Source of the DNA: Mimachlamys varia
Lineage: Eukaryota; Mollusca; Bivalvia; Pectinida; Pectinidae
Assembly (NCBI GenBank): GCA_947623455.1
Contig: OX392527.1
Span: 47,226,401 to 47,290,400 of the forward strand
DNA: 64,000 nucleotides
Direction: 5' to 3'
Below are positions 1-11,327 of the stretch, piece after piece. The number at the start of each line of letters is the position of its first letter. The stretch's first letter is position 1. The notes beneath the pieces were generated by a model, which was not told where the DNA came from, made no database searches, and worked only from the letters and a program-made list of their open reading frames with translations. The position numbers and the translations under genes were made by a program.

Positions 1-906
1 TTACAGGTATTTGATTAGTCCGAAGGGTTCTGTCGTCAAAATATTTAGCGGGTCAGAGAGTCAGAACCCTTCGGACTAGTATTTGATCTGAACCGCTCTT
101 ACAATAACGTGACTTACGCCTGCGGAAATGTCCTTGTCCAGCTTATGCCGTCGACGAAGACGTATATATAATATAACATGTATTATACGTCTCTGATGGG
201 AATTGTCTTTGTCGTTATTTTTAGCAAGAAGTATCCCAAAGTAGATGAGACCACGGAATTAGCTATCTAAGTCCGTTATGAGACTGTCGTATTTTGATTC
301 CCAAAATTTCGGCTGTTAGCCCCTTAACCCCCAAACAGATTACTACATAAATATAATATACTTAAAGTAACAATTCTTTCATGTGCGGATGCAGGATCTT
401 CGAAAGGAGAGGGTCCAGCTGACGCTTTTTCAATGATACAACGGTAAAAACTTCCATTGTTTTTAGTTTTTAAGGCTATAAAAATGTTCCTCCTCCGAAA
501 AGGGTGGGGTGGGGGTGAATGGGTCTTGACCCCTCTCGATCCGCTAATATAATGTCTTTGATCTGTGCCGCTCTTTACCACTATGACTGTTGTTTATTAT
601 TATTTTGACACGATGGCTGAGCAATTCAGTTTGTTTATTATTTATGACAGAAGGGGGGTGGGGCTGTAGGGATGCTTGTTTTAGTTACTTTGTCGGTGGT
701 TTCGCAGTGGGGAAGCAAGGAGTGGTCAGCCTCTATAGTTTTGCTGTTGTTCCCAAGGCCTACCCATCGCTAGTGCTAAAAATAACACCACGGGGCCTCC
801 CAGGTATTTATAGTAGATCGCCATTTTCTAGTGTGAATGTTTTTTACACGGGGTGTGTTATAATCATATGTGTGATTCTAACAGTAATCCAATTGAGAGC
901 ACCGGT
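1..906. other. Gene-free left edge with a small perfect hairpin
   Basis: No coding segment with believable splice sites or domain content was found on either strand. The one clear structure is a 17-bp perfect inverted repeat, 16-32 against 62-78 (agtccgaagggttctg and its complement), around a 29-nt loop. The short open frames here have unremarkable compositions and no family resemblance. Confidence 0.6.
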
Positions 907-970
907 TTAAAGGCCCAATATACGTAACTTTCGACAAAACTTGAAGCGAAAATCAAGCCTAATAACGTAT
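907..970 (+). mobile_element. MITE copy A, left part (split by LTR element)
   Basis: Starts TTAA-AGGCCCAATATACGTAA and reads on through the aagcgaaaatcaagcct block that three other copies in this window share (14377, 48079, 50501). It stops abruptly at 970, where the LTR element begins, and resumes at 8042. Rejoining 907-970 with 8046-8368 gives a full-length copy colinear with the copy at 50501-50893. This is the left half of one element, not a separate repeat. Confidence 0.88.
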
Positions 971-1692
971 TGTAACGAATGTGCATGGTAGGCCTATGGC
1001 GAGTGTGAGCGATCAGCTGTTGTTTGTTTACATCTACCCCTGGTATGTTTGAGTTGTTATAAATGCAGAATGTGTATAATTAATTAATCGGGAGTTGTCA
1101 ATTTGACTGAGGATATATTTCCCGTATACACCAAGACATCAGACCTATCATTAGCTAAACGGCTGAGTTTATAGGAATTTTCATAGTTAGTAAGTAGCCT
1201 ATCACAGGCTACGACGGCCGCCATCTTTGTTTGTACTTGGTTGAGCGGGCAGACTCGAAATACAATTAATTGTCACTGTAGATTTCACAGCAAGTTATAA
1301 GACTTTATTCAGTATTGGAATGCACAATGATTCTCTTATATAAATGGAAATAACACATTTGGTACGTACTTGGTTTTTAAAACTGTTGTTTTTAAGACAT
1401 TTCAAATCTCTTCAGTCGTGCTGCTCCCACGGAAAACTGTTGAGGATGACGTTTCGGCCGGTTTCTGTGTACTTTTTAAATACGGCTCCGAAACGGATAT
1501 TATTAATTATTGCAGATTACTGTGTATCTATGAAACATTTTCGCATTAATAATTGATTGTGAAACGCAAAGAATAGTATTTTTCATACATTTCCATTTTC
1601 GGCACTATATTGTGCTCTTGGCGATATGACACTATTTTTGGGAGTAATTCGGTTGCTTCACTTAGTGACGCCGCCATATTGCTTCCAAATCT

Positions 1693-1730
1693 CCTTATAT
1701 GGTAATTTGGAGGCGCCTAGAGTATAAATA
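1693..1730 (+). promoter_or_regulatory. LTR core promoter: CArG box plus TATA box
   Basis: CCTTATATGG at 1693-1702 is a perfect CC(A/T)6GG serum-response (CArG) site. TATAAATA follows at 1723-1730. Transcription would be expected about 25-30 bp downstream, near 1755, which would mark the U3/R boundary. The same pair recurs in the 3' LTR at 6584 and 6614. That SRF or MADS-box factors use this site is inference from consensus only. Confidence 0.6.
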
Positions 1731-1844
1731 GCGGAGCAACATCAGCAGTTTTAGCTCTCTCGTCCCGGCATCGGATATATGTATTAATGCGCCGTTAAAC
1801 TTACCTCTGTGTTCGTAGGAGTTATTTCCCTTTGTATGATTGCA

Positions 1845-2620
1845 AGATATTTGGTAATAATCTTGCAATAGAGAAATTGATGCATTGATCAATTTCCATA
1901 AATAATTGGAATCTTAGAATTTTATACAAGACTTTAATACTGTCTTGTATATTTATTACAAGACATTTGGTAATAATCTTGCAATAGAGAAATTGATGCA
2001 TTGATCAGTTTTCATAAATAATTACAATTAACTTTATAATATTACTACAAGAGTCTAGTATCCTCTTGTATATTTATTACAAGACATTTGGTAATATTCT
2101 TGTAATAGAGAAATTGATGCATTGATCAATTTCCATAAATAATTTATTTACTATATAATATTACTACAAGAGTCTAGTATCCTCTTGTATATTTATTACA
2201 AGATATTTGGTTATAATCTTGTAATAGAGAAATTGATGCATTGATCAATTTCCATAAATAATTTATTTACTATATAATATTACTACAAGAGTCTAGTATC
2301 CTCTTGTATATTTATTACAAGATATTTGGTTATAATCTTGTAATAGAGAAATTGATGCATTGATCAATTTCCATAAATAATTTATTTACTATATAATATT
2401 ACTACAAGAGTCTAGTTTCCTCTTGTATATTCTATTACAAGATATTTGGTTATAATCTTGTAATAGAGAAATTGATACTTTTATCAATTTCCCTAACTCT
2501 CAGTTATCTAAACTCGAGCAGTCATTATTAATGCTTCAAGTGTAGTATTCTCTTGTATATTTTATTACAAGATATTTGGTGATAATCTTGTAATAGAGAG
2601 ATTGACATTTTCAGCAATCT
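1845..2620. repeat. Seven-unit ~119-bp tandem array inside the LTR
   Basis: Units begin at the motif aga(t/c)atttgg at 1845, 1961, 2082, 2201, 2320, 2440 and 2570, so spacing is mostly 119-121 bp with ends of 116 and 130. Each unit carries nested palindromes: tacaaga...tcttgta, ttgatgcattgatcaa, and tacaagag...cctcttgta. The central units are nearly identical and the outer ones diverge, as expected from unequal exchange. The same array is in the 3' LTR at about 6736-7511. Transcribed, it would form a row of stem-loops in the LTR RNA. Confidence 0.88.
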
Positions 2621-3151
2621 CCATAAATCTTTAACTCATTTGTAAGTAAATAAGTTTGTAAGGATCATTATTGTATCCTCTACTCCAGATTCTGTTTAAG
2701 GGAACATCACAAATTATTCCATTAACAAGTTGTTGTGTTAGAATCTTTATTTTGCTATTGCAAAGTGTTATTGTTACAGTAATATAATTATAGTGTCAAA
2801 TATCTGTGATATTACAAGTTATTTTATAATAACAAAACAGTAGTTTTGACTCGGCTACCAGTCTTTTGTATAATAGTTCTTATACGCTACCATTGAGATC
2901 TGTATTTGTAAATTAACTTGAGTCTACTAAACTGGAATATCCTCTTATAGTTAAATAATTATAGAGAGAGTGTGTAAAAACATTGTACCTCTGTATCTGA
3001 CAACATTGACCAGAATATATGTATGGCACTTGAACTGTGGCGTTGAGTTTTCTTTCAAATTGGCTAATCAGATGATCTGTGATCAACTCTAACTCAGGAC
3101 ATACTTGAGTGGTAACCCTCAAGTAGAGACGACGTGCGAGATTCGTTTCAT

Positions 3152-3169
3152 TGGTGGCAGCGGTGGGAT
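3152..3169 (+). other. Primer binding site, tRNA-Leu type
   Basis: TGGTGGCAGCGGTGGGAT begins one base after the 5' LTR. Its complement ends ...ACCGCTGCCA-CCA, which matches the acceptor end of metazoan tRNA-Leu. This is the expected position and polarity for minus-strand priming. Confidence 0.8.
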
Positions 3170-3382
3170 CCATTAATATTAGCCAATTATAGAGAGTAAA
3201 CTTGACCAATCACCATGGTAAACGTACCATTCACTTGAATAAGGATGAGCCTTTGGAACAAACTTTAGAGGGAATTTACGAACACATGGCCATATCCGAT
3301 GCCGGGATGACACTGTTCCCACGGTCTCAGTACAAATTAAACTATTTCACTCCGTGTAGAAATACAATTTAGGATTTTCTCA

Positions 3383-4110
3383 ATGGATTCAGGGTTGAAC
3401 ACCACTCCTGGGCAAATTGATGCACATGAATCCAGTGTAAAGAGGGAGTATAATATTCTTCGAGGACGCATGGTAGCATTGAAGAGAATGCTAGATGCTG
3501 CGACGGTCTCTGCGAAGGGTCGGTCATCAGGTACGATGGAGGGCGTACCGGAGGGTGATTGACATTAGTGGATATTCCAGAGGGAATACAGAGGAGATGT
3601 CAGTTGCCTGTAGATCGGACATCTGACCCCTCTGTCCGGTTATTCGCCTCGGGTCAAGATCTAGGACAAATTCCTAGTGAGATCAATGGTGCCGCTGGAT
3701 GGACACACAGGAATTCCACGGATAGTTGGGCTGGCTGGGGGTTCGCGCACGACAGTACTGTTATTACGGATTCATCGGTAGGATGAATACGGGTTTACCC
3801 AGCGGAAATTGCAACAACATAATCTCAGAGATTTGGTCGCATTGACTTGGACAACGTATAGGAAACGGCCTCTTATGATGGAAAAGACAACTGGGAGGAT
3901 TATTTAGTTCAATTTGAATTTCTGTCAGAGATGAATCTATGGGACGACAGAATCAAAGCCACGGAATTAGCCACGGCTTTTAGACGTATATGGAGTGACC
4001 TGAGCGCTATCCAATGTACAAACTATGACAGTTTGGTTGTAGCTTTGACCTCAGGATTTCAGCCTTCCCATCTGTCGACAAATAAACAGAAGATTGTACC
4101 GCAATCTTAG
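3383..4110 (+). pseudogene. Degenerate gag region
   Basis: Two readable gag-like pieces survive. The first, 3383-3562, starts with an ATG and gives 59 residues with a helical stretch (VKREYNILRGRMVALKRML). The second, 3862-4110, reads 82 residues in another frame, without a start, and contains WEDYLVQFE...ELATAFRR...YDSLVVALTSGFQP. That pattern is characteristic of Ty3/gypsy gag capsid in invertebrates. Between them lies an open but unrecognised frame at 3559-3786. Frame changes and stops separate the parts, so no complete Gag can be made. No zinc knuckle or pol segment follows. Confidence 0.7.
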
Positions 4111-5350
4111 AAGTTCAGAATTGATGATATATATAAAGATGTATACGTGTCAGAACCGGGACACAAGAAGAGGAGCTGGTGGGCACTCAAATGGTTGTGA
4201 TTTGGGTGACTTCCTAGTCTAAGTCATGTCACGAAGATTGGGACGTAATGGTGGAAGTTTATGTAATTCCAGTACTCTTGCTGCCAGGGGCGGTTGCCTT
4301 ATGCATGAGGTAGGGGCTGGTTGAAACTTCTGGCGAACTTGTATCCTTTTTGTATTATCCTGGATCCTTGTTTTGGTGACGCTGGTCTGGCCAGACAGAA
4401 GAATCAAGACTTTCATTCCGAGTCCCTGGCGAGCCACCTTGGATGTATGTCGGAGGAGGATCTCACACCTGTGTGGAGGAAATACAGGAACAGTGCAGCT
4501 AGTCAGAAAGAATAATTTTTTTTTTAAAGATGAAAACAATGTACATTTGTATAGCAGATGTAGGTATAAAGATAAGGATGAATTAATTGGGGAATTCTAT
4601 GCTGTACATCAATGAGTAACATTTGTGTAATTAAAATTCAATAATCAGGCCGTGGTAAAATAAAACCATATAAAAGGGTGTTAGAAACAATTGCATTTGT
4701 ATATATCTACATATACACCAGTACTGCAAAATGTAAGTATTTATAAAATAGTCCAGTACAATATGCGAGTAATGTAGGGCTGGTATTGCCCGCTGTAATT
4801 AGTATACTGTGTCAGAACAAACAAATGTATGTTTGATATATTATGATGGTGTTCTTGGAAATAGTCAAAATTTGAGAAATACTCATATTGGAATAGATAT
4901 ATTTCATTCATAAAGTGAAGGCGTACAGAGAGATTTAATGACACCATAGGTTTCAATTTCATTTCACTGGACAGATATTAGCTGATTTACACAGTTGTAT
5001 AGATATCAGTAATTAATTTGATAAAAGTAGACGAGCATAATATAATGAATATTGTATTCAAAATGTGAATATTGTGCACATATCCATATTCTGTGATGAT
5101 AAATTATTAGACTTATATACTGTATATTTACATTTGCTCTGTAATTTTCCATTGACATAATGTTAAGAGGCAGTTGCTGTTATACGCCTATAACACCCAG
5201 TGCCTCAGGCTATAACAGCAGTTGTTATTGTGACGTCATCTATCTATATTGTGACAGCATCAAATTCATTATTGTCTTCACTTGGTTTGCTGCTCAAAAT
5301 CGGTCCGAAGAAACTAAATAAAGCACAATAATTCTATCAAAATGTAAATA

Positions 5351-5512
5351 TAAGTAGCGAACGTTTTGGCAAATGTTGTTGCAGTCCTATAGCACGGGTT
5401 GCTATTGCTGACAAACTTACATAAAGCCCTACCGGGCTTTATTTAGTTTGTCATCAGTAGCGGTGTGTGTTGTGGGACTGTGGCAACATTTGCTAAAACA
5501 TTCATTGCTTAA
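5351..5512. repeat. ~160-bp foldback hairpin in the LTR element body
   Basis: Arms of about 79 nt (5351-5429 and 5434-5512) are near-complementary along their whole length. The apical stem AAAGCCC-tacc-GGGCTTT closes on a 4-nt loop. It could be a foldback element that inserted into the retrotransposon, or a structural RNA signal of the element itself. A smaller stem (GCTGTTATA/TATAACAGC) lies just upstream at about 5173-5211. Confidence 0.75.
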
Positions 5513-5846
5513 ATAATCACCACAGAAATTCTGTGATAACCATTAACAGTGAACTGTGTTATGTAGGCTATATTTCAGTCAAATGTGTACAATATGGAAT
5601 TGTGAATCTCATACTTTTTTTTAATGGAACATGTACAAATATTATATAAGCCTACAGTATAGTGAATACTAGGTGGATTTGAAGTAGAATGAATGGAGTC
5701 ATTGTTCAATTTTTAGAAACAGCTGTGTAACCGAATCTAGGTCACTAGTTTAACTATGTGTAAAATGTTAATATTTCAATTTTCAAACACATTCGTTATG
5801 AAGTTTTATTGTTAACAAATCTAGTTGACGCGGACGTCAACGTTTT

Positions 5847-5861
5847 GAAAGTTGGGGGTAA
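5847..5861 (+). other. Polypurine tract
   Basis: gaaagttgggggtaa lies directly against the 3' LTR, where plus-strand priming is expected. It is interrupted by two Ts and so not a perfect purine run. Confidence 0.6.
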
Positions 5862-8041
5862 TGTAACGAATGTGCATGGTAGGCCTATGGCGAGTGTGAG
5901 CGATCAGCTGTTGTTTGTTTACATCTACCCCTGGTATGTTTGAGTTGTTATAAATGCAGAATGTGTATAATTAATTAATCGGGAGTTGTCAATTTGACTG
6001 AGGATATATTTCCCGTATACACCAAGACATCAGACCTATCATTAGCTAAACGGCTGAGTTTATAGGAATTTTCATAGTTAGTAAGTAGCCTATCACAGGC
6101 TACGACGGCCGCCATCTTTGTTTGTACTTGGTTGAGCGGGCAGACTCGAAATACAATTAATTGTCACTGTAGATTTCACAGCAAGTTATAAGACTTTATT
6201 CAGTATTGGAATGCACAATGATTCTCTTATATAAATGGAAATAACACATTTGGTACGTACTTGGTTTTTAAAACTGTTGTTTTTAAGACATTTCAAATCT
6301 CTTCAGTCGTGCTGCTCCCACGGAAAACTGTTGAGGATGACGTTTCGGCCGGTTTCTGTGTACTTTTTAAATACGGCTCCGAAACGGATATTATTAATTA
6401 TTGCAGATTACTGTGTATCTATGAAACATTTTCGCATTAATAATTGATTGTGAAACGCAAAGAATAGTATTTTTCATACATTTCCATTTTCGGCACTATA
6501 TTGTGCTCTTGGCGATATGACACTATTTTTGGGAGTAATTCGGTTGCTTCACTTAGTGACGCCGCCATATTGCTTCCAAATCTCCTTATATGGTAATTTG
6601 GAGGCGCCTAGAGTATAAATAGCGGAGCAACATCAGCAGTTTTAGCTCTCTCGTCCCGGCATCGGATATATGTATTAATGCGCCGTTAAACTTACCTCTG
6701 TGTTCGTAGGAGTTATTTCCCTTTGTATGATTGCAAGATATTTGGTAATAATCTTGCAATAGAGAAATTGATGCATTGATCAATTTCCATAAATAATTGG
6801 AATCTTAGAATTTTATACAAGACTTTAATACTGTCTTGTATATTTATTACAAGACATTTGGTAATAATCTTGCAATAGAGAAATTGATGCATTGATCAGT
6901 TTTCATAAATAATTACAATTAACTTTATAATATTACTACAAGAGTCTAGTATCCTCTTGTATATTTATTACAAGACATTTGGTAATATTCTTGTAATAGA
7001 GAAATTGATGCATTGATCAATTTCCATAAATAATTTATTTACTATATAATATTACTACAAGAGTCTAGTATCCTCTTGTATATTTATTACAAGATATTTG
7101 GTTATAATCTTGTAATAGAGAAATTGATGCATTGATCAATTTCCATAAATAATTTATTTACTATATAATATTACTACAAGAGTCTAGTATCCTCTTGTAT
7201 ATTTATTACAAGATATTTGGTTATAATCTTGTAATAGAGAAATTGATGCATTGATCAATTTCCATAAATAATTTATTTACTATATAATATTACTACAAGA
7301 GTCTAGTTTCCTCTTGTATATTCTATTACAAGATATTTGGTTATAATCTTGTAATAGAGAAATTGATACTTTTATCAATTTCCCTAACTCTCAGTTATCT
7401 AAACTCGAGCAGTCATTATTAATGCTTCAAGTGTAGTATTCTCTTGTATATTTTATTACAAGATATTTGGTGATAATCTTGTAATAGAGAGATTGACATT
7501 TTCAGCAATCTCCATAAATCTTTAACTCATTTGTAAGTAAATAAGTTTGTAAGGATCATTATTGTATCCTCTACTCCAGATTCTGTTTAAGGGAACATCA
7601 CAAATTATTCCATTAACAAGTTGTTGTGTTAGAATCTTTATTTTGCTATTGCAAAGTGTTATTGTTACAGTAATATAATTATAGTGTCAAATATCTGTGA
7701 TATTACAAGTTATTTTATAATAACAAAACAGTAGTTTTGACTCGGCTACCAGTCTTTTGTATAATAGTTCTTATACGCTACCATTGAGATCTGTATTTGT
7801 AAATTAACTTGAGTCTACTAAACTGGAATATCCTCTTATAGTTAAATAATTATAGAGAGAGTGTGTAAAAACATTGTACCTCTGTATCTGACAACATTGA
7901 CCAGAATATATGTATGGCACTTGAACTGTGGCGTTGAGTTTTCTTTCAAATTGGCTAATCAGATGATCTGTGATCAACTCTAACTCAGGACATACTTGAG
8001 TGGTAACCCTCAAGTAGAGACGACGTGCGAGATTCGTTTCA
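5862..8041 (+). repeat. 3' LTR (2180 bp)
   Basis: Same length as the 5' LTR and identical wherever I compared them, including all array variants such as the single ctagtttcc unit and the ttctatt junction. It ends attcgtttca immediately before the GTAT target duplicate. Confidence 0.92.
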
Positions 8042-8368
8042 GTATTATATTTATAGATTTAGCTAAGATTAACTGATATCAGCAATATTCAAGATGAATT
8101 CTTTCGCGGTTACCGGTACAGCAGCAGTTTAAACACGCTATTTGTAAACATGCGTCCATTTCGAACCGTCTTCTACCTCCGCGGTTTGTTGTTGAAGTGG
8201 GCCCCAACTGAAAATTTGTTTTCAATTCTTTGGAATTTTTTGTCCAGAGTTTCTTGTTAGTTACCGCTCAGGTTTACTTCGTTTTAGGCTTATTTTTGCA
8301 TGGTTATCAACTGGATTTTTTTCAGAATCACGAAAATTTTCCTGAGGTTACGTATATTGGGCCTTTAA
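8042..8368 (+). mobile_element. MITE copy A, right part
   Basis: Resumes at the target duplicate GTAT and continues tatttatagattta...gatatcagcaa, matching 50570-50893. It ends at the inverted terminus acgtatattgggccTTTAA. With 907-970 it forms one element of about 390 bp. Confidence 0.88.
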
Positions 8369-9467
8369 TATCACAGGTCATGATGTGTGCCATGAACGAA
8401 AACATAATAGTGTGAAGATATTTGTAGGCCTACATGATCCAAAAACAAAAATGTCGAAAACCACGTTAAAATCGAGCAGCACATCATTTTCCTCCTCCAT
8501 TTCATACTTTATATCGTTAAAACATATATATATATATATAATACATAGCTGTACTTGAAGTACGTCAGGTGATATATGTTAATATAATTTTGACTAAACA
8601 ATACAAATGACTTTTACTAGTATGATAACCCTTGTTTCCGCAGCATCACTTGCATGAGGGCGTGGCTTGATAACATAGATGCTACTAGGCATAAAGAGCG
8701 AATTATAAATGACATTGTTTGACCAGCCGGAAAACTTAAGTGTTGTTCAAACTTTGAAAGTATGGTTAGGTTCACGAATCGATGAGTATGACTTTTTCTA
8801 GTAAAAAATATTCCTGGTGTCTCAAAGTATTTCCTAACCAATTTATACGAAATAACTTTTAGTTGAGTTATCATTTCAACACTCAATGTAGTGATAAAGG
8901 GTTAAGAATATCTTGATGAAATTATCGGATTTGTTTTAGCCTCTGGGCTAACTATGCTATTAAAAATCAGCCCAGATGTTTCCTTTCTGTTCAGAAATAG
9001 ATCCACCCCAACTCCGCAACCCAATTAAGGGTGTGGCTTGCAAAGTTGTAGGCCTAATTCACCAAAACTTATCTATTCTTCCCATTTGAATAGATGTAGA
9101 TCTATTCTTCCCATTTCAATAGATGTAGATGGTGGTATTTGACGGGGTGGAATGTTGTTGTTAATGTGAATAGGCATACATACACCGAATACAAATCTTT
9201 AAGGATACATTCACCGTCACATGTACATAATGTACTATACTCGTCATCTCATACTGTATGATGGTGATATACATATATATGGAGATATCGATAGGACTAG
9301 CAGTGAAAGATACAATTCGGAACTTATCAAATAACGAAAGACAAAAGTCCATTTTTCGTATACTTTGCATATATAATAATAAACACTACTCTTTTATAAG
9401 TATATATATACATAGTCTTACAATGTATTGCATAGCAGTTTATTCAGTTTTTACACATGTACATAAA

Positions 9468-9770
9468 CCGAGTTGGTGACACAGTGAATAGCACGCTTGC
9501 ATTTTACCAAGGCGGTCCGGGTTCGATTCCCGCAAAAAGCTCACCTTTCGCATTAATTATGATAATATATTACTCTGTAACAGCAAACAACCATAAAACA
9601 CATGACAAAAGCAACTCTTGAAGAGTTATTAGAGAAAAAGTGCTGTAGTTTGAATGCATAACAGGTAGGTCTGACTGACAAGTGGTCTTTCTCCGGTTAA
9701 TCCGGTTTCCTCCCTCAATAAGACCCCGTGGCCTGCTGAATTTCTAACTTTAAAAAAATAATTAACGAGA
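9468..9770 (+). mobile_element. tRNA-derived SINE
   Basis: Head: gttggtgacacagtgaatagcac (box A-like) followed by GGGTTCGATTCCCG (box B). Body: ctttctccggttaatccggtttcctccctc, then an A-rich tail (ctttaaaaaaataatt). It resembles the copy at 38651 and is a degenerate copy rather than a functional tRNA gene. Confidence 0.7.
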
Positions 9771-10034
9771 GTGAAATAAATTCCATATCCAATAACCACG
9801 AGTCGTGTGACCTGTTTCTACCACAATATTAAATCGGCAGTGTCAGTGTTGATTTTTTAGTTGAACCGCGGACTATTTGCGCGAAACTGCATCATCTCGC
9901 ATATATTCCCGCCAAGTTGTGACGTCGTCGACAATCGATGACGACGTCAACAATCGTGATGTCCGGTCAAAGTTCAACTTCTCAACCAATGAAAAGTCCG
10001 GAAGGTCATATTCCACTAGTGGTATATAACATTA

Positions 10035-10193
10035 TAAGACTCTTTCATATGCGTGTATATAGGATAGGGATATTCCACCCGAGGGGTCACAAAATGTGGT
10101 GAAACCCGAGACTTGCCGAGGGTTTTACCACATTTTGTGATCCCGAGGGTGGAATATCCCTATCCTACATACACACATAATAAAAGAGTCTTT
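10035..10193. repeat. Foldback element with ~58-bp stem
   Basis: Left arm 10053-10110 (gataggGATATTCCACCCGAG...CACAAAATGTGG) pairs with 10119-10176. Outer parts aagactcttt and aaagagtctt pair as well. The apex gaaacccgagacttgccgaggg resembles the accgagggtgaaacccgagg hairpin at 52207. No coding capacity. Confidence 0.8.
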
Positions 10194-10918
10194 TTCTCTC
10201 ATATCAACTACCCGAATAAGCTCAAAAACCATGAAAATATGTTTAAACAGACTGCCATTTTGAAATTTCAACTTTTTCCTTGAGCTTTTTTGACGAAAAC
10301 GAATTAGACAGCGAGTTTAAGCATACCCTATATTCGCAAACACAGTTTGCACAGAAAAATTAATCTCCTCTTCCTTGTGTTTATGGTTAAAATTTTATGA
10401 AAGGTTTTAATTTCATCACGCCGTCGTTTTCTCTTTCCGGTGTCAGAGTTTACCGTATTCGTGACGTCACGTCATTGTTTAGCCATTGTGACGTCACGTC
10501 GCGTGATATGCTATGTAAGATAGATTTTTCTTACATAGCTTTCTTACATGGGCAAACCCTATCCAACATGGCGAGATATGAGAGAAATATATTTATCCAA
10601 CAGTAAGCACGTTTATACAATGGTCTGAGAGTGGAATAACTCGGGGTATTGTGGTAGAAAACAATGTTCACAACACAAAGCGTGTATTTCGTTAGCTAGT
10701 TACAGTACTCGAGACCCGGGCTCTCTCTACAGCATTAATATTGGTCACTCGTATTTATATGTTTGGACCAACATAACTCCTGGACGTATCCAAACATTGT
10801 CATATCGTAGTACTCAAAATTTCTCATCATAAAACTGAGATTAAATAATTGTTTACTTCAAAGGAGATAATAGCTACTCAAACACCAAGGACAGTCATGA
10901 AATTACTCCGGGTCTCCG

Positions 10919-11068
10919 GTCAGTTTGAGATAAGTGCTTAATAGAATTTCAAGATGTCTTTAAACCACGGACTAAGATTATCTGACTCCGTGCTTTAAAC
11001 AATCCGTGTCATCACTCTGCTCAGTTTGAGATAAGTGCTTATTAGAATTTCAAGAAGTCTTTAAATCT
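10919..11068 (+). repeat. Dispersed direct duplicate, ~48 bp
   Basis: tcagtttgagataagtgctt followed by attagaatttcaaga is present at about 10919 and again at about 11020, with few differences and a 101-bp offset. It lies just upstream of the presumed gene 1 promoter. Function unknown. Confidence 0.6.
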
Positions 11069-11197
11069 TTGTTAAACAAAGTTTAATTATATAAGTCACG
11101 TTATTATATTAAATTATGCGTGTTGTATTTCGATGAAAAAAAGCCATAAATGCCGTACACGCACCTTTAATGTATACAATACACACACGCTGGGAAG

Positions 11198-11327
11198 CTG
11201 CGCATGCGTAGTACGCTATGTTCTCCTCATGGTACGAAATGTGATTTACAATAACATTGTGGTGGAGAAGAAAACACGGTTTGGATAAATAACTGCGACA
11301 ATGATTCTACTCAACGAAAATATTCTG
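11198..11327 (+). promoter_or_regulatory. Likely promoter and non-coding exon 1 of gene 1
   Basis: CTGCGCATGCGTAG at 11198-11211 fits the NRF1 palindrome common in animal housekeeping promoters. About 115 bp downstream, CTG|GTGAGT at 11327/11328 is a strong splice donor on the same strand as the large gene, with no better candidate before its acceptor at 18866. Joined to exon 2, the ATG at 11301 opens a 14-codon upstream frame. It terminates at the TGA in gtATGAac, overlapping the second in-frame Met of the main frame (18880). The exon assignment is inference; the start site is not visible. Confidence 0.4.

Larger units (their letters stand above)
971..3150 (+). repeat. 5' LTR (2180 bp)
   Basis: Direct repeat of 5862-8041 at a constant offset of 4891 bp. 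It contains a TATA box with a CArG element upstream, then a seven-unit hairpin-rich tandem array, then about 500 bp of unique AT-rich sequence. A 70-codon and a 65-codon open frame recur in both LTRs; neither resembles a protein and both are probably chance. Confidence 0.92.
971..8041 (+). mobile_element. Non-autonomous Ty3/gypsy-like LTR retrotransposon
   Basis: Two direct 2180-bp LTRs (971-3150 and 5862-8041) bracket a 2711-bp internal region. The LTRs start TG and end CA, with near-matching tips TGTAACGAAT and ATTCGTTTCA. The element is flanked by a 4-bp duplication GTAT (967-970 and 8042-8045), and the empty site can be read from other MITE copies. A tRNA-Leu-type primer site and a polypurine tract sit in the expected places. 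The internal region has only gag remnants and no protease, reverse transcriptase, RNase H or integrase, so any movement would need proteins supplied in trans. I saw no differences between the LTR segments I compared, which indicates a recent insertion. The Ty3/gypsy assignment rests on the gag-like stretch; LTRs this long on so short a body resemble LARD-type derivatives. Confidence 0.9.
8369..11190. other. Intergenic, repeats only
   Basis: I see no exon here. Contents are an (AT)n run at 8526-8543, a 29-bp tandem duplicate (ctattcttcccatttgaat...) at about 9072-9129, a SINE (9468) and a foldback (10035). The putative promoter of the + strand gene begins just beyond. Confidence 0.55.

Noticed and set aside
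1440..1475. gacgtttcggccgg as a second hammerhead/Penelope remnant in the LTR
   Set aside because: Shares only the GAAACGTC octamer; no CTGATGA or supporting stem nearby.
1344..1556. 70-codon frame repeated at 6235
   Set aside because: Duplicated only because it lies in both LTRs; no protein features.
971..8041. Segmental duplication or assembly artefact explaining the 2180-bp repeats
   Set aside because: TG..CA ends, primer site, polypurine tract and a 4-bp target duplicate within a known MITE show a genuine LTR insertion.
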